From Chloroflexota bacterium (GTDB taxonomy: Bacteria; Chloroflexota; Dehalococcoidia; SZUA-161; JAUWZY01), in contig JAUWZY010000042.1 in assembly GCA_030615045.1 (NCBI GenBank), positions 1 through 7,587 on the forward strand: a stretch of DNA of 7,587 nt. The letters run 5' to 3'. Under the pieces are notes generated by a model. It was given only the letters and a program-made list of their open reading frames with translations. It made no database searches and had not been told where the DNA came from. Of the stretch, positions 1 through 6,436 are shown one piece after another. The translations under genes and the position numbers were made by a program. Numbering within the stretch: position 1 is the first letter of the stretch; the number at the start of each line of letters is the position of its first letter.

Positions 1-1
1 G

Positions 2-964
2 GCGGAGCGAGCCGATGTCGTGGTCATCGCCCCGGCCACCGCCAATACCATAGCCAAATTGGCTATGGGCATCGCTGATGAGCTATTGAGCTGCACCGTG
101 CTGGCGACCGAGGCGCCACTGATCATAGCGCCGGCAATGGATGCGGGGATGTATCAGAATCAGGTGACCCAGGAGAATCTGGAAAGGCTTCGCTCCCGCG
201 GCGCCATCATCGTTGGCCCAGAATATGGGCGCCTCGTCACCGGGGTGATGGGGTTCGGTCGCCTGGCCGCAGTCGATGACATCCTGGGCACGATCTACCA
301 AGTTTTAGGCCGCCACGGTGACTTTGCCGGGAGGCGGCTGGTGGTCAGCGCTGGAGGTACCCAGGAGCCCCTCGATCCCGTCCGTTACCTCAGCAATCGC
401 TCCTCGGGGAAGATGGGCTATGCCATCGCCGAGGCCGCCAGAGACCGGGGAGCCGCAGTTACTCTTATCAGCGCGCCAACAGCTCTCAAGCCCCCGGTTG
501 GCGTTGAATTGGTCCCCGTTACCAGCGCACTTCAAATGTGCGACGCCGTTCTGGAAAGAGCGAGCAGTGCTGACGCTTTGATCATGACTGCTGCCGTTGC
601 CGATTATCGTCCCGCCACCGCTGCCGGGCAGAAAATAAAAAGGGGCCCTGAGAGCCTAACCCTTGAGCTGGTGAAAAACCCAGACATCCTGAGCCAGGTT
701 CGGGGTGAGCTGATAAAGGTCGGCTTTGCCGCTGAAACCGAGGATTTGCTGCCAAACGCCAAAAGGAAACTGAAGGAGAAAGGACTGGACCTCATTGTAG
801 CCAACGACGTCACCGCCGCCGATAGCGGCTTTGCTGTGGATACCAATAAAGTGGCCCTCATCGACCGCAGTGGCGAGGTGGAGCAGCTACCGCTGTTGCC
901 CAAATCCGAGGTGGCGCACAGGATTCTGGACAAGCTATTGTCGCTCCTTGCCACCAGGGGATGA
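2..964 (+). CDS. coaBC: CoaBC, bifunctional phosphopantothenoylcysteine decarboxylase / phosphopantothenate-cysteine ligase (5' end missing)
   Basis: CoaBC makes 4'-phosphopantetheine for coenzyme A: CoaB joins cysteine to 4'-phosphopantothenate using CTP, and the CoaC flavoprotein decarboxylates the product. The open frame enters from the left edge, so about the first 100 residues, with most of the FMN site, are missing. Visible are the end of CoaC (VIAPATANTIAKLA near the start, then PAMDAGMY and GRLVTGVMGFGRL) and the whole CoaB domain: SAGGTQEPLDPVRY, SNRSSGKMGYAIA, TAAVADYRPA, the KIKR lysine region, LVKNPDIL, VGFAAET and DLIVANDV. The order and lack of gaps match typical CoaBC of about 400 aa. 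Two CoaC residues differ from the Escherichia coli Dfp pattern: Asp replaces Asn in PxMN, and Thr replaces the Cys aligned with Dfp Cys158. The CoaB half looks intact. GC content is visibly higher here than in the next two genes. Identification is secure. Confidence 0.96.
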   Translation, partial: AERADVVVIAPATANTIAKLAMGIADELLSCTVLATEAPLIIAPAMDAGMYQNQVTQENLERLRSRGAIIVGPEYGRLVTGVMGFGRLAAVDDILGTIYQVLGRHGDFAGRRLVVSAGGTQEPLDPVRYLSNRSSGKMGYAIAEAARDRGAAVTLISAPTALKPPVGVELVPVTSALQMCDAVLERASSADALIMTAAVADYRPATAAGQKIKRGPESLTLELVKNPDILSQVRGELIKVGFAAETEDLLPNAKRKLKEKGLDLIVANDVTAADSGFAVDTNKVALIDRSGEVEQLPLLPKSEVAHRILDKLLSLLATRG

Positions 965-966
965 GG

Positions 967-996
967 TTGACATTGAAATATTATGGTTGATATATT
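967..996 (+). promoter_or_regulatory. sigma70-type promoter of the nfeD-slipin unit
   Basis: A perfect TTGACA at 967-972 is followed after 18 nt by TATATT (991-996), one mismatch from TATAAT. It starts 3 nt after the coaBC stop and would begin transcription near 1003, leaving a leader of about 70 nt before the NfeD start codon at 1072. The match is by eye and untested. Confidence 0.6.
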
Positions 997-1008
997 AAAA
1001 TTCGAGTT

Positions 1009-1033
1009 GCGGGTTCCAATCTCTCCGCTCCTA
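1009..1033 (+). pseudogene. tRNA 3'-end-like remnant (T arm plus acceptor strand)
   Basis: This stretch aligns without gaps to the T arm, acceptor strand and discriminator base of the tRNA gene at 2214-2238, matching 20 of 25 positions, including GGGTTC, AATC and CTCCGCT. It has the T-loop pattern GTTCNANTC that all tRNAs share. No matching 5' half (acceptor, D arm, anticodon arm) can be found in the AT-rich sequence to its left, so it cannot be a working tRNA. It lies just after the predicted transcription start of the nfeD-slipin unit. It could be a relic of a duplicated tRNA, an old integration scar, or a functional leader element. A chance match seems unlikely but is not excluded. Confidence 0.45.
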
Positions 1034-1071
1034 TAAAGAAGCATTAAAAGCTGAAAGGGGTGGTTTAAATT

Positions 1072-1296
1072 ATGGCGGACGGGCTGGAAAGTGAGAGGAG
1101 AACAAACATCGATGCCATTATCGGTCAGAGTGGCATTGTGCGGCGTCGTATCGCCCAAAATGAGGTCGGTTTAGTAAAGGTTGGCTATGAACTGTGGAGA
1201 GCTAAAGCTGAAGAGAATATTGAGGAAGGAGAGGAAGTGGAGGTTATCGGGGTGAGTGGAGTCACTTTAGAGGTCAAAAAAGTAGGAGGAGGGTAA
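1072..1296 (+). CDS. Short NfeD-like protein, OB-fold domain only
   Basis: A 74-aa protein matching the C-terminal OB-fold domain of the NfeD family: an IGQSGIVRRRI strand, GLVKVGYELWRAKAEENI with the characteristic E-x-W-x-A pattern, then GEEVEVIGVSGVTLEVKKV. NfeD proteins are normally anchored by membrane helices and work with slipin/stomatin partners encoded next door. This one has no hydrophobic segment. An in-frame TAA at 1066-1068, two codons before the ATG, rules out an N-terminal membrane part in this frame. A purine-rich AAGGGGTGG-type ribosome site precedes the start by about 8 nt. The gene ends 2 nt before the slipin start, and the slipin ribosome site lies inside its last codons, so the two are very probably co-translated. 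Family call is good; the cellular role (membrane-microdomain scaffold partner) is inferred from the family. Confidence 0.82.
   Translation: MADGLESERRTNIDAIIGQSGIVRRRIAQNEVGLVKVGYELWRAKAEENIEEGEEVEVIGVSGVTLEVKKVGGG
1284..1292 (+). promoter_or_regulatory. Ribosome binding site of the slipin gene, inside the end of nfeD
   Basis: AGGAGGAGG ends 6 nt before the ATG at 1299 and overlaps the last codons of the NfeD-like gene. The frame stays open upstream of 1299, so this strong site is the main reason for choosing that start. It also indicates translational coupling of the pair. Confidence 0.8.
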
Positions 1297-1298
1297 TT

Positions 1299-2138
1299 AT
1301 GTTGTTCGCATACAGAGTACATCAAGCTGAGAAGGGGATAGTGGAGAGCTGGGGCAAATTTAAGGCTGTCTGGGATCCGGGGATTCACTTCTTGGTGCCT
1401 ATTAGGGATTCGCTTGTAGCCAGGGTAGATATGCGCGAGAACGTCATCGATGTGCCACCTCAAGGGGTTATCAGCAGAGACAATGTGACTGTAGATGTTG
1501 ATGCCATCATCTACTATTATGTTGTTGACCCCAAGGCAGTTAAGTATGAGATCGCTAATTTCGGCTATGCTATCAGCCAACTGGCGCAGACAAACCTCAG
1601 GAATCTAATCGGCGACATGACCCTTGATGAGACGCTGACATCCAGGGAGCGCATTAATGCAGCACTGCGCACGACGCTCGATGAGGCTACCGATAGATGG
1701 GGGGTAAAGGTCACAAGGGTTGAATTAAAGAGGATTGACCCACCCCATGACATTGCCGATGCCATGAGCAAGCAGATGAAGGCGGAGAGGGAGAAGAGGG
1801 CTACCATTTTGGCCGCAGAGGCATATAGGGAAAAACAGATACTGGAGGCGGAGGGGGACAGACAGAATACGATACTGATAGCTGAAGGCGAGAAGCAGAA
1901 GGCGATATTAACGGCTGAAGGCGAAAGGCAAGCGACGATTTTGATGGCTGAAGGAGAGGCAGAAGCAATACAGAAGGTATCAGCAGCAGCTGACCAATTC
2001 TTTGTCGGCAATGCTCAGGTTCTAAAACAACTTGAAGTGACGCAGGCATCCCTGGCAGACAACACCAAGATCGTGGTATCCGACCAGTCAAAGCTGATCA
2101 ATGTCCTTGGCCTTGGAGAAAGACCAGCGGGAACCTGA
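1299..2138 (+). CDS. Slipin / paraslipin (SPFH-band 7 family) without a membrane anchor
   Basis: A 279-aa SPFH protein. The band 7 domain covers roughly residues 5-165: EKGIVESWGKFKAVWDPGIH, the VDMRENVIDVPPQGVISRDN core typical of paraslipins (QmcA/SLP-2 type), DVDAIIYYYVVDP, LRNLIGDMTLDETLTSRE and VTRVELKRIDPP. A charged coiled coil follows from about 155 to 230, including four 11-residue repeats at 183-226 (AEGxxQxxIL). The C-terminal segment DNTKIVVSDQSKLINVLG is also typical. Slipins assemble into large oligomers that organise membrane microdomains and often pair with NfeD. Most begin with a hydrophobic helix; here residue 1 is already at the domain edge (MLFAYRVHQAEKG). Reading upstream in frame gives a charged, not hydrophobic, sequence. 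Membrane contact would therefore need another route. The gene is downstream of, and coupled to, the NfeD-like gene. Confidence 0.93.
   Translation: MLFAYRVHQAEKGIVESWGKFKAVWDPGIHFLVPIRDSLVARVDMRENVIDVPPQGVISRDNVTVDVDAIIYYYVVDPKAVKYEIANFGYAISQLAQTNLRNLIGDMTLDETLTSRERINAALRTTLDEATDRWGVKVTRVELKRIDPPHDIADAMSKQMKAEREKRATILAAEAYREKQILEAEGDRQNTILIAEGEKQKAILTAEGERQATILMAEGEAEAIQKVSAAADQFFVGNAQVLKQLEVTQASLADNTKIVVSDQSKLINVLGLGERPAGT
1845..1976 (+). repeat. Four tandem 33-bp units in the slipin coiled coil
   Basis: Units at 1845-1877, 1878-1910, 1911-1943 and 1944-1976 encode EAEGDRQNTIL, IAEGEKQKAIL, TAEGERQATIL and MAEGEAEAIQK. The DNA of units 2-4 shares GCTGAAGG near its start. Eleven-residue periodicity is common in paraslipin coiled coils; the array is in frame and part of the protein. 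Confidence 0.8.
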
Positions 2139-2166
2139 TAGGCATTAAAATCTCGATTTGGCAAAA

Positions 2167-2238
2167 GGCAGCGTAGCTCAGGGGTAGAGCAGGGGACTCA
2201 TAAGCCCTTGGTCGTGGGTTCAAATCCCTCCGCTGCCA
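2167..2238 (+). tRNA. tRNA with CAT anticodon (elongator Met, or Ile2)
   Basis: A full cloverleaf can be drawn. The acceptor stem 2167-2173/2231-2237 has seven perfect pairs, with discriminator A at 2238. The D stem is 2176-2179/2187-2190 with a short 7-nt loop. The anticodon arm is 2192-2208 with loop CTCATAA and anticodon CAT at 2199-2201. The variable region has 5 nt and the T arm is 2214-2230 with loop TTCAAAT. The G1-C72 pair argues against initiator tRNA, which normally has a 1-72 mismatch. Elongator Met and lysidine-modified Ile2 both use CAT and cannot be separated safely by eye; the acceptor resembles E. coli elongator Met. Two stem mismatches are present (A-G at 31-39, T-T at 50-64). 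The 3' CCA is not encoded. It lies 28 nt after the slipin stop with no clear promoter of its own. Confidence 0.9.
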
Positions 2239-2305
2239 TGATAGATATTGCAAACCTGGTGCTCCAAGGCGTAACCGAACAGCAACCATATGCCCCTTTT
2301 AGTGC

Positions 2306-4273
2306 TCACCCGGTCACCTTCTTCGGGAGAAGGTGCTTTAGCTGCGGGAAGGTATCCTTCATGTGTGGGAGATACATGGCTTGGGCAAACTGTCTCTGGA
2401 AATCGGATTCCAGAGTCAATTCTATATACTCCACCTCTCTCGCGACCTCGCTGGCCTCCCTCCTCCCGTCCACGTTGAGCAGAGCTATGCGCGCGCCATC
2501 GCCGGCGGCATTGCCCACGGCGTAGATATTCTCCAAAGCACAATCGGGGAAAAGCCCGATGGTTGCAGCCGACTCCTTGTCGATGTAAGTGCCGAACGCT
2601 CCGGCCAGAATGACCTTGTCCAGTCTGTCCACAGCCAAGCGACGCATCAGCAGCTTGGCTCCTGCATACATCGCCCCCTTGGCCAGCTGTACCGCTGCCA
2701 CATCATCCTGGCAGATGACGATATCCTGACTGATGGAGGTTTCATCGGCCCAGGCGATGACGAATTTCGGCCCGTCCCCGGTAACGCGCAAACGAGGGGT
2801 CTCCAGATCGGTGTTTAAACGGCCATTTCGCTGTAAAATCCCCGCCTTGAACATCTGGGCAATAGCATCGATTATCCCCGAGCCGCAGATGCCCTTGGCC
2901 GCCACAGCCTCCAAATCGGTACTCCACTCCGCGTTGCCGATAACCTTGAAGCGCACCTCCTTGGTATCAGGATCTATCTCTACCTTCTCGATGGCCCCTG
3001 GAACGGCGCGCATCCCGTATTTGAGATGGGCTCCCTCGAAGGCTGGGCCGGTGGCGCAGGAGCAGGAGACGAGCTTCTCCCGGTTGCCCAAGACCAGCTC
3101 GCCATTAGTGCCGATGTCGATGGCGAGCACCATCTCATCCTGCTTATGGGGCTCCTCGGCGATGAGCAGCCCTACGTTATCAGCCCCCACGAAGCCAGCC
3201 TCAATGGGAAGGACATGGACGTAAGCCCCCGGGCAGATCTTGAGTCCCAAGTCGCGAGCCTTGATGTCCAGGGAATGATGGATGCTCGGAGGGAAAGGAG
3301 CCCGGCCCAGATACTGAGGATCGATAGACAGAAAGAGATGGTGCATACAAGTATTGCCCACGACGGTCAGGTCAAGAATGCCACGGCGCTTAATGCCAGC
3401 CTGAAGAGCCACCCGCCCCGCCATCTGGTTAACACCCTTAACGATGGCCCGGTTCATGCTCTGCAAGCCGTCTTCCTTGCTGATAGCATAGGTGATGCGA
3501 GTCATCACATCCTCGCCATAGATCACTTGCGGATTCATCATGGCATCGGTGGCCACCACCTCGTCACTGGTCAGGTCGCAGAGATAACCAGCCACCGTGG
3601 TCGTGTCGATGTCCACCGCCAGCCCATAGCCTCTGGGCACAAGTCCGGGCTCTACCTTGATCACCTCCCTATCCATCCACACCGATACCGTTACCTTCCA
3701 ATCGCCCTGGCGTATGACTTTTTGTAAGCCGAGGAGCACCTGATAGTCAATGATTAGCTGGCCCAAGTCAAACCTGCTATTGAGTTCGGCCTGCAGACGC
3801 TCCCAGTCGCCCCGAGGGTCCTCCAGGGCAGCGGGGACCAATTCTACGTAGTATTTTCTCACCGCTGGCTTGAGCTCGATGGCCCTCTCAGTGATCGATT
3901 TGCGCACAATCTGCTTGCCCGCCCGACTCTCCTCGGGGACGAAGACCAAGACATCGCCATAGATGCGAGCCACGCAAGCCAGCCGGTAGCCATCCAGCTC
4001 CTGGCGTTTGGTGAAGAATTTGCGCTCACTGTCCTCGATCGGGGAGAGGTTTTCCATCCGTGATTCGATGCCATATCGGGCAAAGAAACCTGACTGGATG
4101 CTGACCTTGCACTTGCCGCAGGTGGCCTTTTCACCGCAGATGCCTTCTAACTCCTCGCCCAACTCTCGGGAAGCCTGTTTGATGGTTTTTCCTTCATCGA
4201 TGTAGCCTCTGCGGCCCGATGGCTGAAACACGACCAGATGCTTTTGTTTCCCCTTTTCTGGCGTAGCTCCCAT
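2306..4273 (-). CDS. [2Fe-2S] ferredoxin-ASKHA protein, corrinoid activator (RACo/DUF4445) family
   Basis: A 655-aa protein of the family that includes RACo, the ATP-dependent reductive activator of corrinoid proteins, which returns accidentally oxidised Co(II) corrinoid to Co(I). The N-terminal ferredoxin domain (about 10-115) carries Cys46, Cys52, Cys55 and Cys100 in a C-x5-C-x2-C...C arrangement, with the last in DGYRLACVARI. A linker follows, then the ASKHA ATPase region from about 216: GYGLAVDIDTTTVAGYL, GEDVMTRITYA, VVGNTCMHHLFL, LAIDIGTNGELVL, ATGPAFEGAH, KGICGSGIIDAIA, ILAGAFGTYIDKES and VGNAAGDGA. Length and motif order fit the family, and no key motif is missing. The start is supported by AAGGA 5 nt upstream. 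No corrinoid protein or methyltransferase lies in the window, so the target is unknown. Other members of this broad family may activate different metalloproteins. Confidence 0.92.
   Translation of the reverse strand: MGATPEKGKQKHLVVFQPSGRRGYIDEGKTIKQASRELGEELEGICGEKATCGKCKVSIQSGFFARYGIESRMENLSPIEDSERKFFTKRQELDGYRLACVARIYGDVLVFVPEESRAGKQIVRKSITERAIELKPAVRKYYVELVPAALEDPRGDWERLQAELNSRFDLGQLIIDYQVLLGLQKVIRQGDWKVTVSVWMDREVIKVEPGLVPRGYGLAVDIDTTTVAGYLCDLTSDEVVATDAMMNPQVIYGEDVMTRITYAISKEDGLQSMNRAIVKGVNQMAGRVALQAGIKRRGILDLTVVGNTCMHHLFLSIDPQYLGRAPFPPSIHHSLDIKARDLGLKICPGAYVHVLPIEAGFVGADNVGLLIAEEPHKQDEMVLAIDIGTNGELVLGNREKLVSCSCATGPAFEGAHLKYGMRAVPGAIEKVEIDPDTKEVRFKVIGNAEWSTDLEAVAAKGICGSGIIDAIAQMFKAGILQRNGRLNTDLETPRLRVTGDGPKFVIAWADETSISQDIVICQDDVAAVQLAKGAMYAGAKLLMRRLAVDRLDKVILAGAFGTYIDKESAATIGLFPDCALENIYAVGNAAGDGARIALLNVDGRREASEVAREVEYIELTLESDFQRQFAQAMYLPHMKDTFPQLKHLLPKKVTG
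2315..2335 (+). terminator. Hairpin after the tRNA, possible weak terminator
   Basis: A perfect 8-bp stem (CACCTTCT / AGAAGGTG) with a 5-nt loop, followed on the + strand by GCTTTAG. It lies 77 nt past the tRNA and inside the last codons of the convergent ferredoxin-ASKHA gene. The T run is short, so termination is a guess; it could be only a coding palindrome. No better terminator is visible between 2239 and 2305. Confidence 0.25.
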
Positions 4274-4339
4274 TTATATCCTTATTAATACTGCGGAAGT
4301 CGTGGACTGCCCCGTCCTATGAAGCGCCCTTTGCTATGC

Positions 4340-4369
4340 AGTGTAATGCAATATCAGAGCGGTCGTCAA
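4340..4369 (-). promoter_or_regulatory. Possible promoter of the ferredoxin-ASKHA gene
   Basis: On the - strand, TTGACG (4364-4369) and TACACT (4340-4345) are 18 nt apart, matching the sigma70 boxes at 5 of 6 and 4 of 6 positions. It would give a leader of about 60 nt before the start at 4273. It lies in the 281-nt gap 4274-4554, which otherwise holds only the terminator described at 4484-4548 and no gene I can support. Confidence 0.4.
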
Positions 4370-4483
4370 GGAGCTGCCACCCATGCCACAGCTCATGCGC
4401 TACAAAAAGACTTGAGCGTAATGGGAGGCAGATTCTTCATTCACAGGGGATGCGCCCTATGGATGGCGCGGTGATAGAGGCGG

Positions 4484-4548
4484 AAAAGCTCCCCGCCAGC
4501 ACAGTCGCTGTTAACCAAACCACTTTGCCGCTCGTTGGCGGGGAGCTT
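4484..4548 (-). terminator. Terminator of the PEP-utilizing protein gene
   Basis: Arms 4486-4500 and 4534-4548 pair over 15 bp with one G-U (AAGCTCCCCGCC / GGCGGGGAGCTT core) around a 33-nt loop. In the - direction the hairpin begins 7 nt after the stop codon and is followed by a short TTTT run, the arrangement of an intrinsic terminator. The large loop and short T run are not ideal. On the + strand the gap around it has no gene that would need a terminator. Confidence 0.6.
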
Positions 4549-4554
4549 CCACTA

Positions 4555-6243
4555 TTACTTAGACTCTAAAACATAGACCCGGCACAAGTTGCCGTCAACC
4601 CTGATCCTGTCTCCGTCCTTGATCTTCTTTGTGGCATCCATGGTGCCGACAACAGCCGGTATGCCATATTCGCGGCCCACGATTACAGGGTGAGACAGCA
4701 TCCCCCCATGGTCGGTGACCACAGCCTTGATGGTGCTGAAAAGTGGAGTCCAGGTAGCCATGGTCAGAGGAGCAACCATGATATCACCCGCTTGAACCTT
4801 ACCCCATTCATGTGGACCCATGATCACGCGAGCAGTGCCCTCCACTACGCCGGGAGCTCCGGCAGCGCCGACACAGGTGGCACCGACTTCCTCAGGCTTG
4901 GCCAGTTGCGGTGATATCTGAACATTTAACAGTGGATCCACAGTTACCACATAGGGTATGAATGAAGGGTCGCCAAGGAACATCGGCATCTCCCCTTTAT
5001 CAAACAGGGTGCGATTGTACTCGAATTCCTCCCTATTCCTTTTCACGGCCGCCTTTATCGGAGCGGCATTGCGCTCTCGACCCGCAGCGCCCAAAACAAT
5101 CTGGGGCATGAGCAGGTACATAACATCCTCTGGGTCCTCCAGAACCCCAGACTTTACCATCCTCTTCCCCGCCTCCAAGGCGGCAAGCCTGACCAGGGAG
5201 AATGCCCTGAACTCACACCAGTAGTTATGCTCCTCGCAGGCGACGGTAAATGCCTGGCTGGCCCTCATCAGGAGCTCAAACCACTCCCGGTCGGCAGGAG
5301 CGATCTTAGCCAAGACCTCCTTCTCCGCCTCCTCCCTCTCCTTTCTCAGCCGCTCTATCCGCATCTCAGGGGCATGAACACCACCGATAGCCATTAAGCG
5401 CCTGATATCAGCAATAGCCAGGTGTGGCTTCTCAAACCAGGTTGGGGTGCAGTACTCGAGCATGTTCTGCATCCGCCACCCCTGACCGCGGAAGCCCTCT
5501 TCATAGAGGAAGTGATGGAATGCCTCCAGCCACTCCTTTCCGGCAGCGGTTTGCTCCAGCGCCGGCATCACCTGTTCATCAGGGAGCTTGAATGCATCAT
5601 CAAGCTTGAGCTCCATCGCCCTGGTGGCCAGGGTAGCCAGCCCCTTATTGAGCCGGAACAGGTCATTATCGTAGCCGGACATCAGCGTGGCATAGAGGGG
5701 GTCTGTGTAATGTAGTTGGAGCATCTCTGCCGCCATATCGCGCCAAGTGGCAAGCACCACAGAATACAGATCCAAGCATTCGAAATGGATCTCCCACATC
5801 CTGCGGTCAAGGTCCCAAACATCCCAGAGATGACCGCAGAAGTGTCCGTCGCCCAGCTGCTCTATGTTCCGATCCATGAACGGGCCGTACCGAGCCCTTA
5901 GATCCTGCTTCAGCCTCTCCCAAGGGGCGGAGGGGTCCGCCAGAACCTTGGTCATGTACTCCTTGAATTTGGGCTCCCGCTCCTTGCGTTCCGCATCACT
6001 TGTCGGGTCCGCAGTTATATAGCAGTAGCCTTTGTAAGACCGCCATCCCGAGCCCCGCTTCGTCGGCGCGTGAAAGTCATCATAGGCGAAGTGATAGGGA
6101 TGGAGCCACAGATGTTCCCCCATTCCATAGTAAAAGAGCGGATAAGGGCAGGAGACCCAATGCAACGCATCCAAGATCAACACCTTGTAGGCCTCAATGT
6201 CTGGCTCGCCACAGAATTCCAGCAAATCATAGCCGTACGACAT
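4555..6243 (-). CDS. PEP-utilizing enzyme mobile-domain protein, phenylphosphate-synthase-like subunit
   Basis: A 562-aa protein whose C-terminal part (about 456-562) is the swivel domain of PEP synthase/PPDK-type enzymes: VGAAGAPGVVEGTARVI, GDIMVAPLTMATWTPLF, then VVTDHGGMLSHPVIVGREYG and IPAVVGT. His518 in the LSH motif is the expected phosphorylated residue. The N-terminal 455 residues are helical and rich in Trp, Tyr and His, with a charged heptad-like stretch (RIERLRKEREEAEKEVL); I do not recognise a catalytic motif there. The ATP-grasp domain that loads the phosphate is absent. This split layout resembles the 70-kDa subunit of phenylphosphate synthase, which partners with a separate ATP-binding subunit, but the substrate here is unknown. 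The frame is open to 6366, but AAGGAGGTGG six nt before 6243 and a promoter at 6275-6303 place the start at MSYGYDLLEF. Confidence 0.88.
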   Translation of the reverse strand: MSYGYDLLEFCGEPDIEAYKVLILDALHWVSCPYPLFYYGMGEHLWLHPYHFAYDDFHAPTKRGSGWRSYKGYCYITADPTSDAERKEREPKFKEYMTKVLADPSAPWERLKQDLRARYGPFMDRNIEQLGDGHFCGHLWDVWDLDRRMWEIHFECLDLYSVVLATWRDMAAEMLQLHYTDPLYATLMSGYDNDLFRLNKGLATLATRAMELKLDDAFKLPDEQVMPALEQTAAGKEWLEAFHHFLYEEGFRGQGWRMQNMLEYCTPTWFEKPHLAIADIRRLMAIGGVHAPEMRIERLRKEREEAEKEVLAKIAPADREWFELLMRASQAFTVACEEHNYWCEFRAFSLVRLAALEAGKRMVKSGVLEDPEDVMYLLMPQIVLGAAGRERNAAPIKAAVKRNREEFEYNRTLFDKGEMPMFLGDPSFIPYVVTVDPLLNVQISPQLAKPEEVGATCVGAAGAPGVVEGTARVIMGPHEWGKVQAGDIMVAPLTMATWTPLFSTIKAVVTDHGGMLSHPVIVGREYGIPAVVGTMDATKKIKDGDRIRVDGNLCRVYVLESK

Positions 6244-6246
6244 ATT

Positions 6247-6256
6247 CCACCTCCTT
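6247..6256 (-). promoter_or_regulatory. Ribosome binding site deciding the start of the PEP-utilizing gene
   Basis: AAGGAGGTGG on the - strand is a near-perfect Shine-Dalgarno sequence, its AAGGAGG core 6 nt from the ATG at 6241-6243. The longer in-frame start at 6366 would lie upstream of the likely promoter and would add 41 residues unlike the family. Confidence 0.85.
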
Positions 6257-6274
6257 ATTGGATAGAATACGCCA

Positions 6275-6303
6275 CTTATAGCACGAAAGATCGACGCTGT
6301 CAA
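6275..6303 (-). promoter_or_regulatory. Strong sigma70-type promoter with extended -10, PEP-utilizing gene
   Basis: On the - strand, TTGACA (6298-6303), a 17-nt spacer ending TGC, then TATAAG (6275-6280). This is a perfect -35, a 5 of 6 -10 and an extended -10 TGn. The expected transcription start is near 6268, giving a leader of about 25 nt. It is the best promoter match I see in the window and suggests high or constitutive expression. Confidence 0.75.
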
Positions 6304-6436
6304 GAGGATATCAGTTATGGCTCTCTTGCATCGGGGGGTAATGGAGTTTAGACTGTAGCTATTCAATGAAAGGAGGCTACAAAGGTTAGAAGGATAAGCT
6401 CATGGATTTAGCTATAGGAGCAACAAGAATATGAGA

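Noticed and set aside
604..1158. 184-codon open frame on the - strand across the coaBC end and leader
   Set aside because: It has low-complexity Ser-rich sequence without motifs and overlaps the promoter and two well-supported genes.
1845..1976. CRISPR-like or noncoding tandem repeat
   Set aside because: The units are contiguous, in frame, without spacers, and encode the slipin coiled coil.
1565..2011. 148-codon Ser/Ala-rich open frame on the - strand
   Set aside because: It is the antisense of the slipin repeat region; its repetitive composition simply mirrors the 33-bp units.
1009..2238. Standard integrase-type element between tRNA att sites
   Set aside because: No integrase gene is present, and the fragment lies on the 5' side of the intact tRNA, opposite to the usual arrangement.
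3026..3727. 233-codon open frame on the + strand
   Set aside because: It lies opposite the ferredoxin-ASKHA gene, whose motifs are unmistakable. Its translation shows no family pattern.
6244..6366. 41-residue N-terminal extension of the PEP-utilizing protein
   Set aside because: It would span a strong promoter and the ribosome site that point to the start at 6243.
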